Position numbers and translations under genes: made by a program. Positions 46,662 to 57,294 of a stretch of DNA of 64,000 nt are shown here, piece after piece. The notes under the pieces were generated by a model that ran no database searches, had not been told where the DNA came from, and was given only the letters and a program-made list of their open reading frames with translations. How positions within the stretch are numbered: position 1 is the first letter of the stretch; each line of letters opens with the position of its first letter. Source of the DNA: Cryptomeria japonica (Eukaryota > Streptophyta > Pinopsida > Cupressales > Cupressaceae). The stretch is taken from NCBI RefSeq assembly GCF_030272615.1, contig NC_081408.1, positions 64,850,614 through 64,914,613 of the forward strand, in the 5' to 3' direction.

Positions 46662-47538
46662 TGTAAGGAAGTTAAGTAGCGGAAACAACTTCCTACACTA
46701 ACCTTGAGAGGAGGGTAATGCAAAAAATTTTCAGATTGTTACAACAGTTACAAAAAATAGAAATAGATATAATAGCATTCATACCACAACACAGTGATTT
46801 ACGTGGGGAAAACCCTTTTGGGAGAAAAACCCCACACTCCAAAAGCAGCTCAATATTTTATTCAGCAATCAAAAACAGATTACAACATACTTGCAGAGCA
46901 AGTTCTTCGCAGGAGTACCACTAATCAGTGATTCAGAGGCAACTCAATAGCCATAAGACTCTCTCTTACACCCAACCTCTATCTCACACACCTCATAAAT
47001 AGGAGATACAATACAAGAAACCGTCAAACGGTATTACAAAACCATGGGCTAAAACCACCCAATAAGGTGTAGCCAACCTTATCTCCCTTCTAGATGCCCT
47101 ATGACATGTTAAAGCACACATCAATACATGTTGCTCCCTTTTACAGCTCATTTATGTATCTGATACAAATTATTTTTCCTATTTCAGGAATACAAACTTC
47201 CGGAGGCCATAACTTGAGAACCGGGTGTCCGATTGACGAACCATTCAAAGCGTCGGAAAGCTCGCGAAGTGCTCTATCACCTCGTTACTTGCTGCACCAG
47301 TTATGGCCACTTTTTAGGCCATTTCAGAGCCTCTAAAGCCCCCAAAATTAAGTTTAAACATTTTATCGCACCCCTCCAAGATGAAAGCTATGACCTTGCG
47401 ACGCAACTTTATCGGAATGCTTATCTAGCCAACCAGAAGCTTCAGGGAGAGTTTCACACCATTTCGTGCTCAAATTAAAACCTACTATAAATAGTAACCT
47501 CGCATAAATGCAAGGTTGAGACACCATTTTTCCCAACA
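46662..47538 (-). mobile_element. Copia array LTR 3
   Basis: 877 bp, same ends as LTR 2 but clearly more diverged, with a deletion of about 21 bp near 47388. Its TATA box is altered: minus-strand CTGTAAAAG (47146-47138) where LTRs 1 and 2 have CTATAAAAG. Confidence 0.9.
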
Positions 47539-48237
47539 AATCTCCCACTTGTCTAACACCTTGCAGGAGCGGAAGGGAATGTCAACACAATGAATCAATT
47601 GCTAGGGGCCATAAGGCCCGTAGACTATGAACACCATCTGAACTTCTCTGTGCTCATAACCTTAGTTAAAGCATCTGCAACATTCATCAAAGTTTCCACC
47701 TTAACCAGCTTCACCCTACCATCTTCGACCATATCTCTAACAAAATGATACTGAACATCAATATGTTTGGTCCGGGCATGAAATGTCGGGTTCTTAGCTA
47801 GGCTAATTGCACTCTGACTGTCATAGTAAATTGTCACTGTACCTTGTTTTATTCCAATATCCGAACACAGTCTCTTAAGCCAAATGGCCTCTTTACAAGC
47901 ATGAGTAGCTGCCATATACTCTGCTTCAGTAGTGGATAAAGTAACCACAGCCTGTCGCTTACTCATCCAGCTAATTGCACCACCAAACAAAGTAAACACA
48001 TAAGCACTGGTGGATCTTCTGCTATCAATATCACCTACCAAGTCTGAATCCACATAACCATGGATATCAAGGGAAGTCATGTCTCCAACTGAATTACCAT
48101 GATAACACAAAGAATACTCTGAAGTACCCTTCAAATATCTAAAGACTCTTTTGACTGCATCCCAATGAACTCTACCAGGATTAGACATATATCTAGAAAG
48201 TACTCCCGTTGCTTGGGCAATGTCTGGTCTAGTACAG
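47539..48237 (-). pseudogene. Copia C3, 3' end only (end of RT region and RNase H)
   Basis: Reads RYMSNPGRVHWDAVKRVFRY, YVDSDLVGDIDSRRSTSAYV, LSTTEAEYMAATHACKEAIW and YYDSQSAISLAKNPTFHART in one frame. It lacks the 13-bp deletion and the preceding stop that disable C1 and C2 here, so it preserves the ancestral state. It has its own TAG near the C-terminus. Homology to C1/C2 stops at AGTACAG (48237), where LINE G resumes. Confidence 0.85.
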
Positions 48238-48824
48238 GCTCTATGCTAAACTAAGGCTGATCACAACCCTACCAAATGACATTAAATCCCCTTTATAACA
48301 TTGGCCTTCTCCAATTAAGGAGAGAACCTTGAGCATAATTATGGAAGTGTCTCCATCATGTTTAGTCTAGTAAATTTGGAAGGAGAGGAACCGCAGGCTA
48401 TTTGATGACAAATCTAGAAGGTTAAAATCAATCCTAAATTTAATTGCAAAATAGCTTTCTCTTTGGAACAGCCTAAAGTCTTCTCCTCATGGGATGAAAG
48501 CATTAGGAATAATTGCTATGGAATAAAGATTCCTTCTTATTTTGGGCAAAAAAACAACTCTAGGAAGCCTGGTACTTGGTCCCCTCCAAATCCTAGCTAG
48601 CTAAAACTAAATTTTGATGGTTCTTCTAGAGGCAATCCATGCCCTTCTGGCATAGGATATGTAATCAAAGATCACACAAGATCAATTATAAGGAAAATGG
48701 CAAAGCCGATTCCACTAGACACTAATAACATAGAAGAATTCAAAGCATTGCAACTTGGATTGATAGACGACATAAAGCATGGTTTAAAAAACATTTCAGT
48801 GGAGGGTGATTTAGAGATAGAAAT
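48238..48824 (+). pseudogene. LINE G zinc-finger end and first part of RNase H
   Basis: WKERNRRLFDDKSRRLKS (post zf-RVT segment) is followed by RNase H starting LNFDGSSRGNPCPSGIGYVI and KALQLGLIDDIKHGLKNISV with EGD. The domain breaks at 48824, where element D is inserted, and continues at 60716. Confidence 0.8.
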
Positions 48825-49614
48825 TGTTTATGGTGAAAATGGAAACAACAATATTGAAAGACTAAATGAATTCATCCAGAAAACCCTAGCCTAACAACAA
48901 CAAAGATCCACCATAACACATGAAGATTACCTAAGACAATGCAAATCAAATAAAATCACAGTGATTATACCATCACATGTCCAATAGGGTTTGGATCTCC
49001 ATTCTTCTTATCTCTATTAATCTTTCTTGATATATTTTCTCTCAAATTTTATGTGTGCACAATAGCTCAACAAAGAACGGAAATGTGATTGCAAGTAGGC
49101 TTGATTGCATATGAAAGTTCGAATGCTAGAAGGCTTGATTAGATTGATTAGAATGATTAGTTAGGATTGATAATGAAGGAAGCATCCTCTTATATAGAAG
49201 ACACTATAAGAAATGGAGGGATAAGATTAAGAGGTGTAAAAGATAAATGGTCGGCTAGGATTAGAGGGTAGGTAGAGAAAAGAAGAAAATAATAAGAGGG
49301 TGGGTAGTGTAGGAATTAAGAGATAAATGACATGTGTCATGGGTAGAAAAGGCTAATGAATTAATTAAATAAATAAAGATTTATTTAATTAATAGAGGAA
49401 GTGGGATCAATTAAATAAATAAGATATTTATTTAATTTAGGTGAAGGATAATTTAAATAAATAAATGTATTTATTTAAATGAGAAATAAGGCTAGAAGAG
49501 GATAAATGAATTAATTAAATAAATAAAAATTTATTTAATTAATAGAATAATTAGGCTTAAATAATTAAATAAAGATATTTATTTAATTAGACATGACAAT
49601 TTTAGGTGTCTACA
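48825..49614 (-). mobile_element. 3' LTR of element D
   Basis: 790 bp, TGTTTATGG to GTGTCTACA. TATA box CTATATAAG on the minus strand at 49197-49189. The U3 part (49361-49589) holds five AT-rich palindromes, described in the findings. Confidence 0.9.
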
Positions 49615-49631
49615 TTTTGCCTCTCTTTGAG
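49615..49631 (-). promoter_or_regulatory. Polypurine tract of element D
   Basis: Minus-strand CTCAAAGAGAGGCAAAA directly before the LTR start TGTAGACACC. Confidence 0.75.
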
Positions 49632-50239
49632 ACAATGCAGCTTGTTACGTTGTTTGAAAGAAGATAATATGAACTGATACAAAGTTGCCCCAAGATGGGA
49701 ATGATATGCCCCCTCGAGAAATTGGATGAAAATGTTTGAAAAGATTGCAGACAATCTCTCGGTAAGAAAGAAAGGCTAGAAAGGATAAGATAGAGTGACA
49801 GAGTCACAAGATAAAGAAGACTGAATAGAGATAATGCTAGGGTAGTCTATAAGATAGATCACGAGGGGAAAATATCATCATTGTCATCCACACATCCAAG
49901 AGATCAGAGTGCAAAGAGATCAGAGAGAAGTCAACAGTCAGTAGCAATGGCATTGGTGCACAAATTCGATCACGTTCACCGATATCAGAGGCCAGCAAAT
50001 GGAGGAGAGCCAATGATTACCACAAAACCTCCTTATACATGGCTGCATTAATTGTTGTCATAAATGCATGCTAGGTATTTCAATAAATGTGCTTTAGGTA
50101 GGTCTAGAAAAAATCAAGCGGTGGAAAAATGCCAAGGCACGTCTACGTTGGTGTTAGGCGCGTCAGGGTAGGAAAGGTGCGTCTATGTCAAGTTTAAGTG
50201 CATTTATGTCTTCAAGGTTGAATCTACAGTTATTTAATA

Positions 50240-50580
50240 AACATACGTTGTCGATTGGATAAGCTACTGAGAGGATACACTCAAGCAGGCCCTCTAGGGA
50301 AGACTAGGGTAGAAGATAGGGCACAGATTGACAATTATGTGATAAAACATATGTTGCCAATCAGGAAAATACTCAAGAGGATACACTCAAGCAGAGGGCC
50401 TAGGATAGGATAGATCGAGTCACTTTGTGATGAATAGGGAGTACAATAGAAATTGACAATTCTGTGATAGAACATACTTTGTCAATTGGGTTAGGCTAAA
50501 ATTGACAATTCTGTGATAGAACATACATTGCCAATTGGATAAGCTACTCAAGAGGATACACTCAAGTAGGTGCCCTAAAA
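50240..50580. repeat. Irregular repeats in the 3' region of element D
   Basis: Phrases such as GACAATTCTGTGATAGAACA, CCAATTGGATAAGCTACT and GAGGATACACTCAAGCAG recur two to four times with spacing of roughly 40 to 130 bp. 49632-50239, between the LTR and these repeats, shows nothing I recognise. Confidence 0.6.
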
Positions 50581-50591
50581 GATAGGATCAA

Positions 50592-50837
50592 AGCAACACT
50601 TTGTGATGAACAGGGAATGCCACTAGGATAGAAAGCAGTACTTTGTGATAAACAGGGAGTACTAAAAAGAGTAGCACTTTGTGATGAATAGGGAATGCCA
50701 CTAGGATAGAAAGCAGTACTTTGTAATGAACAAGGAATACCACTAGGATAAGAAACAACACTTTGTGATGAATAAGGAATGCTACTAGGATAGAAAGAAA
50801 CACTTTGTGATGAACAGGGAGTACCACTAGGACTGAG
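50592..50837. repeat. Tandem repeat, unit about 42 bp, six copies
   Basis: Each unit contains CACTTTGTGATGAACAGGGA or a close variant, followed by CCACTAGGATAGAA. Unit length is about 42 bp, with one shortened unit near 50634-50670. The minus-strand frame across it only reflects the repeat. Confidence 0.85.
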
Positions 50838-50923
50838 ATAGTTGATTTGCTTGACTATAGGAGGACTTACCTATGCTGGAGTCACTAGAGCGATTCCCTT
50901 CGACTCAGAGTTTATGAGCAGAG

Positions 50924-51543
50924 ATGACATTCAAGGATAGAGAAGCAATTCAGGCTATGGGATTGCGATACATTATGTATGTGCCTGATTTTCGGGTGAA
51001 CATGGGGTTGCTAACTACGCTAGCTGGGAGATGGCACTCAGAGACTTGCACGTTTCATTTTTTGATGGGTGAGATGACGGTCACCTTAGAGGATGTGTAT
51101 AGGATACTACGGATACCGATCGATGGGGATTTGTTTCTTTACAATTGAGACAAAGATAGGGATTCACTAAGACAAGTGTTCCAGGATCCAGGACTGGAGA
51201 TGAGAATAGGATAGGAGCAGCCAGAAGGGTGAGGGAGGAGATAGCCTATTGGAGAGACCTATACTATGGAGTGGTGCCACCAGATCAGTGGGCGAGGAGC
51301 TTCCAGAGACCATCGCAGACTGCGATGACCACTAGAGGGAGAGACAAGAAACAAGCATATAGTGGTGGGGTCATGGGTCCTCCACCACCACCAGATAGAG
51401 GGGGCAAGAGAGAAGATCTTGGGGTGGGTCCTTCTAGGGCTCAGACTCCATTGAGGCTAGTTGGCTCCGAGGGAGGGAGTTCATCATATCCTTCGAGGGC
51501 TCCTTATGTATTAGTTTTTGTACCATTTTGTATGATGATGTAG
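50924..51543 (+). pseudogene. Antisense ORF fragment resembling the plant mobile domain
   Basis: On the strand opposite to element D, the frame from 50924 reads LRYIMYVPDFRVNMGLL, then GRWHSETCTFHFLMGEMTVT and LEDVYRILRIPIDGD. That spacing of Trp, ETHTFH-like and EMT(V/I)TL.DV..L.(I/L)PIDG residues is typical of the N-terminal part of the plant mobile domain, a family found in MAIN/MAIL1 genes and in transposons. After a stop and frame change, a second piece (51229-51543) reads REEIAYWRDLYYGVVPPDQW followed by a Pro/Gly/Ser-rich tail. The middle of the domain is missing, so it is a remnant. Confidence 0.6.
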
Positions 51544-53211
51544 ACACATTCAGGTGATTGTAGCCATATGATTTTGACATCATTGTATCATGACATGATT
51601 TATAAGATATATATATATATATATATATATGAGATGATTCATCCTTGTGGCAGCTATATGCATGTCTACCTATGCGATATTGCCTCTATGTGTCAATGCA
51701 ATTTATGAGATACATGTATCTATGATGCTTATGATATGGATGCAAATATGTACATGATGCAATGCAATATTTTTATTCTTTTATGTTTTGATATGGTATG
51801 TATGATGCAAATGTGAATGTATGAAATACAGATGAATATAATGAGGATTTAAAATGTGCTATCATGTGTTGTGTGTAGGATTTGATGCAATTGTGATATC
51901 TATATGTATGTATGAAATGCTAATATGCTAACATGTGATAATGCAGGTGCAAACTACATGAAATGCAGATATTTTTGTATGTCATTATACACAGTCATGT
52001 GATAGTCAGCTACATGGACTCAGGAGGGATGATGGAAGATAGAAGATATGGAAGTGAAAGAGCTTCTTGTGTGTTATTATCATTGAGCTTTATTATGGCA
52101 AATAGGTTATGACAATCTAGATATATGTTCGACCTAGAAAGTCATCGTACCCGTTTGCATGGAGATCAGATAGTTGCAAACAAGGAATGCCCTAGTTCAT
52201 ATTAGACTCATAGTGTCCTCATATCCTTGGACAAGTCATAGCATTACTAAGAGACAATCCACAAACAACAAAGAAAAATAGGTGATGATACCCCATCCTT
52301 GCCTTTCTAGTCAAAGACATCCTGGAGATAAAATCTCTAGTCAGAGACATCCTGGAAAAGCTGAAAGACATGTCACCAAAAGATAAAATCAAAAGAAAAC
52401 CAAGACTTGACACCAACATTTAGTCCTCAAGTTTAGTGTCTCTTGTCACTTGTATAAGTCTTATTTGATTGTTGTCACAATGTTTACTTTCACAAAAGGA
52501 TAGATAGCACTAAACCCTAATGTTGTCTGAGTCTGTTTAAAGATTTGATTTGTTGAAGCAATTGTTGTTGTTGTGTCTCATCTGAAACTGACTCAATCCA
52601 TGAAACTGATACTTTATTGCATAGAAGATGAAACTTTATTGCGTATAGCAATGCAAGCGTTGCTTTATTGTGGATTGTGCGTGGAGAGACTGAAGAAAAT
52701 TGGAAGAAATTGTACTCCTCAGAACGTGTGATTCTCTTAGTTCCACACCCATCACTAGACTTAGGATTTTCCTTAGCCACAGATAGGAGTTGATTTATTA
52801 TGGATGGAAAGGTGTGAAAAGGGGGGTTATTATGAATGGCTAACTAATCTTGGGTAGATCAATAACAAGCCATGATGGGAATGTGTAAAGTTTATTATGG
52901 GTGAAGAGGTTGTGAGTGTGTTCAAAGTGAAAGGATGAAAGTGAATCTTGAAGGACGGAGGAGCAATGTCTCTAAACATGGCGTCGGTGACCTGGTTTTC
53001 ACCATGGTACCTCCCCAAGGCACCACCGAAGTGGTTTTTAGCATTGGACAAAATACTTTTTTTGGGGTTTTTTTTTTTTGTGTGTCACAAGGTGCCTGTC
53101 TACCAAGTTTTCACCAAGTAACAGTTTTTTTTTCATTATTTTTTTATATTTTTTAATTTTTTTGATTTTTTGTGTATTTTTTATGTTTTTTGATTTTTTT
53201 GTATTTTTGAA
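51544..53211. other. Non-coding part of element D with AT microsatellite and T-rich tract
   Basis: (AT)n at 51607-51630. 51640-51990 is rich in scattered ATGATGCAA-like and TGTATGATGC phrases. 53055-53210 is strongly T-rich (A-rich on the element's strand) just downstream of the integrase stop. Frames in between (for example 52517-52780 minus) have no recognisable domain. Confidence 0.5.
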
Positions 53212-54477
53212 TTAGGATACTCTAAAGAGCCATGTGTAAAAACTATGAAGGTGCATGTTGTTGATAGGATCCTCCAAAGGTTCTCCCTCTGTGCTTGAGA
53301 GTTGATATGCACCAAATCTATAGGCCGCTATGATGATGTAAGGACCAAGCCAATTTGGTTCGAACTTTCCCTTCTTCTCTCTGTCTTGTTGATTCTTAGG
53401 ATTTTCTCTTAGAACTAAGACACCTACCTCAAATGTGTGAGTCTTAACCTTATGATTGTAACTGCACTTTTCCTTGACTGAATGATGTGTAGCTCGAGTG
53501 ACTGTCTTCCTTAATGAAGGAACTGAGATAGAATTACTAATGTGTAGACTACACAGGCCCATATGCGTGTCATCTGAAGAAGTTTGGGCACCCCTTATAA
53601 TAAATTCCTTCGGGGAAGCTCCATTAAAGGTCCATGATGTATCGCCAGAAGGGAAAGGATGTGTGGAATAACTGGATGAGTTATGAAGGCTTATGATTGT
53701 GAAAAGAAGTGAAAGTAGGATAGCATGATGGAGACTTAAAATCAACAAGTATGCTTTTTGACTTAAAATTTTAGAAATTTTTCCCCCAAATATTTTGACA
53801 CTAGAGGAGATCAACTCTTGTTCATTTTGCTTCATAGGATTTTTATCCTTGACCTTGATTTTTTCAGAATCCAGTAGCTTTTGATTTTGATTTGGACTAA
53901 AGGCGTTTTCTTTATTTTTGACTTTTAGATTTTTCTGTTCATACATTGATTTTTGATGTCCAATGAGTAAGGGCTTTTGTAATTCTTGTTGATCCAAGTC
54001 TGGGAGAGGAATGGAAATGGAATGAGTGGATGGAATGGTAAGGCTATATGAGTTCTCAAGAGGGCTGGCGATATGCTTAATAGATTCTTCACTGGAACCA
54101 CTCTTTGGACTATTGATATCAAGAGTTGCTTGCACCACTAGAGGATATTTGCATTTAGACTTAGTAGCCACAACACTAGGTGGTTCACACCCAATTCCTT
54201 GGCATTGCAAATTGTTTGTAGATTGTTCCTGTTGACTAAATACCTTAGGAGCTAGTGGGAGTTGATCAACATGAAAGATATACTCACCACATCCCATGTC
54301 TTTAATCTTGAACTTTTCTTTGATCTTTGTTTGTTTTGATGTAGAATCTTTGAAGGATTTTGGATCCACATATGTCGAGGATGGAGCAGCCTCTTGGTTG
54401 ACTGGAATTGTTATTTCTGATCTAGGTCGTAGATTATTGCAATATATGAATGGATTTGGGTCAGATTTGATGGTCAC
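53212..54477 (-). CDS. Element D: residual pol ORF, RNase H scrap fused to integrase C-terminus
   Basis: An unbroken 421-codon frame, the longest clean one in element D. The N-terminal 200 residues are charged and of low complexity (linker after protease). A hydrophobic segment, AYLLILSLHHAILLSLLFTI, sits near residue 245. SWTFNGASPKE then resembles the start of the second RNase H of Tat elements. The C-terminal 60 residues, VGVLVLRENPKNQQDREKKG and FEPNWLGPYIIIAAYRFGAY, are the Gypsy integrase C-terminal region. RT, the first RNase H and the integrase core are deleted between these parts, so no enzyme activity is expected. The start codon is uncertain because the frame is continuous upstream with the protease frame after a stop. 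Confidence 0.7.
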   Translation of the reverse strand: MTIKSDPNPFIYCNNLRPRSEITIPVNQEAAPSSTYVDPKSFKDSTSKQTKIKEKFKIKDMGCGEYIFHVDQLPLAPKVFSQQEQSTNNLQCQGIGCEPPSVVATKSKCKYPLVVQATLDINSPKSGSSEESIKHIASPLENSYSLTIPSTHSISIPLPDLDQQELQKPLLIGHQKSMYEQKNLKVKNKENAFSPNQNQKLLDSEKIKVKDKNPMKQNEQELISSSVKIFGGKISKILSQKAYLLILSLHHAILLSLLFTIISLHNSSSYSTHPFPSGDTSWTFNGASPKEFIIRGAQTSSDDTHMGLCSLHISNSISVPSLRKTVTRATHHSVKEKCSYNHKVKTHTFEVGVLVLRENPKNQQDREKKGKFEPNWLGPYIIIAAYRFGAYQLSSTEGEPLEDPINNMHLHSFYTWLFRVS

Positions 54478-54507
54478 TTCAACTCCATTGTGTGGACACT
54501 TGATACA

Positions 54508-54915
54508 TCAATGATATGTTGAGGGAACAACTCTCATTTCATGAATCCATGGACGTCCTAGCAATATTTTATATGTGAGATCAAGGTCTAGGACTTGACA
54601 AATCACATCCTTCGTTACTGGCCCAACTCTAAGAGGTAAAGTGAATGTGCCTTTGGATGAACGCTCTTCATCATCATATGCCTTGATGGTAATTTTGTTT
54701 GTAGCATTCACAACCCTTTCAGAATATCCCAATTGTTTAATTGTATTCAATGTACAAATGTTCAGACCTTCTCCTCCATCTATCAGAACACATTTTATTC
54801 GGTTCTTGTGTAGGAAGGCTTCAATGTGTAAAGGTGCATTATGTGGTTGGCTTACAGAGGTGCTGTCAACTTCAGTGAATGTAAGAGAATGTGGAATGGA
54901 AAGGTATCCCACCAC
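54508..54915 (-). pseudogene. Element D aspartic protease
   Basis: Reads HNAPLHIEAFLHKNRIKCVL, then IDGGEGLNICTLNTIKQLGY, in which the active-site DSG/DTG is DGG. KGTFTLPLRVGPVTKDVICQ and DLTYKILLGRPWIHEM follow, the second half of the retropepsin fold. The Ser/Thr-to-Gly change at the active site makes activity doubtful. It is in the same frame as gag upstream. Confidence 0.75.
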
Positions 54916-55164
54916 AGCTTGAAACTAGTCCACGTTAAGATTAGTGGGGATAGAGGTTTCTCTCAAAGTCTTATGAAGGATGGCTTTATGTGCTGGGGAT
55001 ATGCGTAAGAGCTCAAGGATTGAGATAAGCACAGGTGTCTTCCCTAACTATACTACAAGGTCATACTTAGGTTTGGTTGCTGAGGAAGCAGTGGTTTTAT
55101 CTAGAGCCCCTTTCAAAGTGAATTTACCTTGATGAGTTTTGTAACATTACATTTAGAGGTAGGT

Positions 55165-57294
55165 TCAGAAGAAGATCAAATTCCTTTTAGGACAACCTTG
55201 GGTCTTTGGGTAGAATTTTTTAGGTGTTTTGTCTTTGATGATAATGGTAGAGACATAATTGTCCATCAAAATGTGATTAACAGTTGAATAATAGTTATAG
55301 GATGCTCTGGAATAGTTGGTCTTCTCATCTATGGCTTTAGCTTTTCCCTTGTCATATTTTGGGAATGGTTCTTTAAACATTTCATGTTCTTGGTTAGATG
55401 AGTGCCCTTCAATCTCAATGTCACCTTTATCAATAAGATCTTGTATATTGTTCTTCAGTCGATGACAATTTCCTATTTTATGGCCCTTGCTCTTGTGATA
55501 TTCACAGTATTCATCGTCATTCCACCAATTTGGTTTGACCTTTGGCTCTTATGGAGGCAAATCTGGGATTGTTATTATTTTGTTTGCCACTAGCATCTTG
55601 AAAGTTGACTCAAGTGGTTCTCCCAATGGAGTGTACTTCCTTCGTGATTTGGAAGTTGTTTGAGTATTCACTTGATTGTTTGTAGAGCTTGATCCTAAAA
55701 AAACAATTTTGGGTCGTACTATATTGGCATCAACAACACCATCATTGACTGTGTTCTTGTTTTTATTCCAAAATCTTGGCTTGTCTTTTCCTTTAAAGTC
55801 CTCTTTGTTTTCTTTGAATATTTTGATGATGCCTTGCTCTATTAGGACCTTCTCTATTGCTAAGCCCTTTTTAATGGCATCCTTGAAGGTGGACAAACAA
55901 GCCTTTCTCAAGTCATAACCATTGCCTTTGTTAACATTCTTGGTGAACATCTCTACCATTTGTTTTTGTGGAATTTCACAAGAGCATCTGCTGGCTAGAT
56001 TTCTCCATCTTTGTAAAAATGATGAAAAAGATTCTCCATCCTTTTGTTTCGTGTTGCACAGAGTGGTGACTGATATGTCTATCTCTATGTTGTATGAGAA
56101 ATGTTGGATAAAAGCCTCTACTAGATCACCCCAAGACTTAAATCCAGGTGGGAGTTGGGAGAACCATTCCATAGCTTGATCACCTAAGCTCTATGGGAAC
56201 AATCTCATCAAGTATGTTTCTTCTGATGCTACCTCAATGCAAGTTGTGAAAAACTATCTTATATGTGCCTTAGGATCCCCTTTTCCTCTGTACTTATCAA
56301 ACTTAGGTGTCGCGAAATGTGTAGGAAAATGAGGCATTTGAATGCTATTATCAAATGGATAGGGACATATGTCTCTCATTGTGTAAGTTGGTTTCGATAT
56401 ATTTATGTCCTCCATTTTTTTTTGCAAGTCCTTAATTTGTTGCTCCAATTTGTTCTTAGGTGGAGAGCAACTTCTTAGACCATACCCCATGCCTGAACCA
56501 CCAGGTGGAGGAGGAGCATGTTACATATATGGATGGTATTGATCATACACATGTTCATATGGAGGAGGTCTATAGTGATGTTGTGTATAAGGACCACTTG
56601 GTAAAGAGTCATGATGACGAATGAAATATTTGTTTTGTCCATGTATACCATACTCTACATGCATGTCATGAGTTTGTTCTAATGTGTTGCCCCCAAATTT
56701 GATGCGGGGTTTCCTTGTGTCCAAATTTTGAGTATGCCTTTAAATATCCAATTTCTTTGGTGGATGGTCCTTAGAATTGGTATGTGATTGAGTGTATTTT
56801 TCTGCATAAGACTTCCATAAAGGTCTGCGTAGATGAGTATCATAAGCTTGACCATGTGTATTGGGGATCTCAGGTTTTTGAAACAAATATGATGGTGACT
56901 CAGGCACGAAACATGGTCTTCTAGTACCTCCACTATTAGGCCTCCTTTGATCCATGTTGAGTTGAGGTTCTTGCATAGGTCAATTTTCCATTATTTGAGA
57001 CATGTAAAAATCATGAGATATCTTAGTTCCACTTTGTGCCATCACTTGTAGGAAATATTGTCTATCTCTTCTCATGATTTCCTCAACCAATCTATTGAAA
57101 TGGGGATCCATAATGGAGTCTTCCACTTCTGCTGAATGTACGGAAAAGTTGTCCATATTGTCATTGTGTGTATCATTGGTGTTTGTAGTGTCCATGTTCT
57201 CAACATTTGGAATGTTTCTATAGGAATCCATGTCAGGTAATGTGGTATGATCCAAATTGAAAAAGACATCATTATCATACTCATAAGCACTCAT
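55165..57294 (-). pseudogene. Element D gag
   Basis: From about 57294 the frame reads acidic and Gln/His/Pro-rich sequence, then a coiled-coil heptad (KNKLEQQIKDLQKKMEDINI). The capsid-like gag domain follows with PHFPTHFATPKFDKYRGKGD, MEWFSQLPPGFKSWGDLVEA and FSSFLQRWRNLASRCS. A zinc-binding segment, YCEYHKSKGHKIGNCHRLKN (Cys-x2-His-x4-His-x4-Cys), lies near 55510-55440. The frame stays open apart from stops near 56980, 56742, 56521, 56254, 56185, 55549 and 55165, with no frameshift across the whole of gag and protease. Confidence 0.8.

Larger units (their letters stand above)
36482..48237 (-). mobile_element. Tandem Copia array: LTR-C1-LTR-C2-LTR-partial C3
   Basis: Three LTRs of one family alternate with two full internal regions and one partial one, all on the minus strand. 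The repeat period is 5,113 bp from C1 to C2 (for example the RNase H frame ends 38287 and 43400). Adjacent internal regions share the LTR between them, so these are not separate insertions. The left LTR lacks its outer 46 bp and C3 ends abruptly at 48237, so both outer ends were lost, along with LINE G RT. Motifs (YVDD, CCHC knuckle, NGVVERMNRTL) indicate a Tork/Tnt1-like Copia. Confidence 0.9.

Noticed and set aside
50588-50827. Minus-strand repetitive hydrophobic protein (HHKVLLSILVAFP repeats)
   Set aside because: It is only the translation of the 42-bp tandem repeat.
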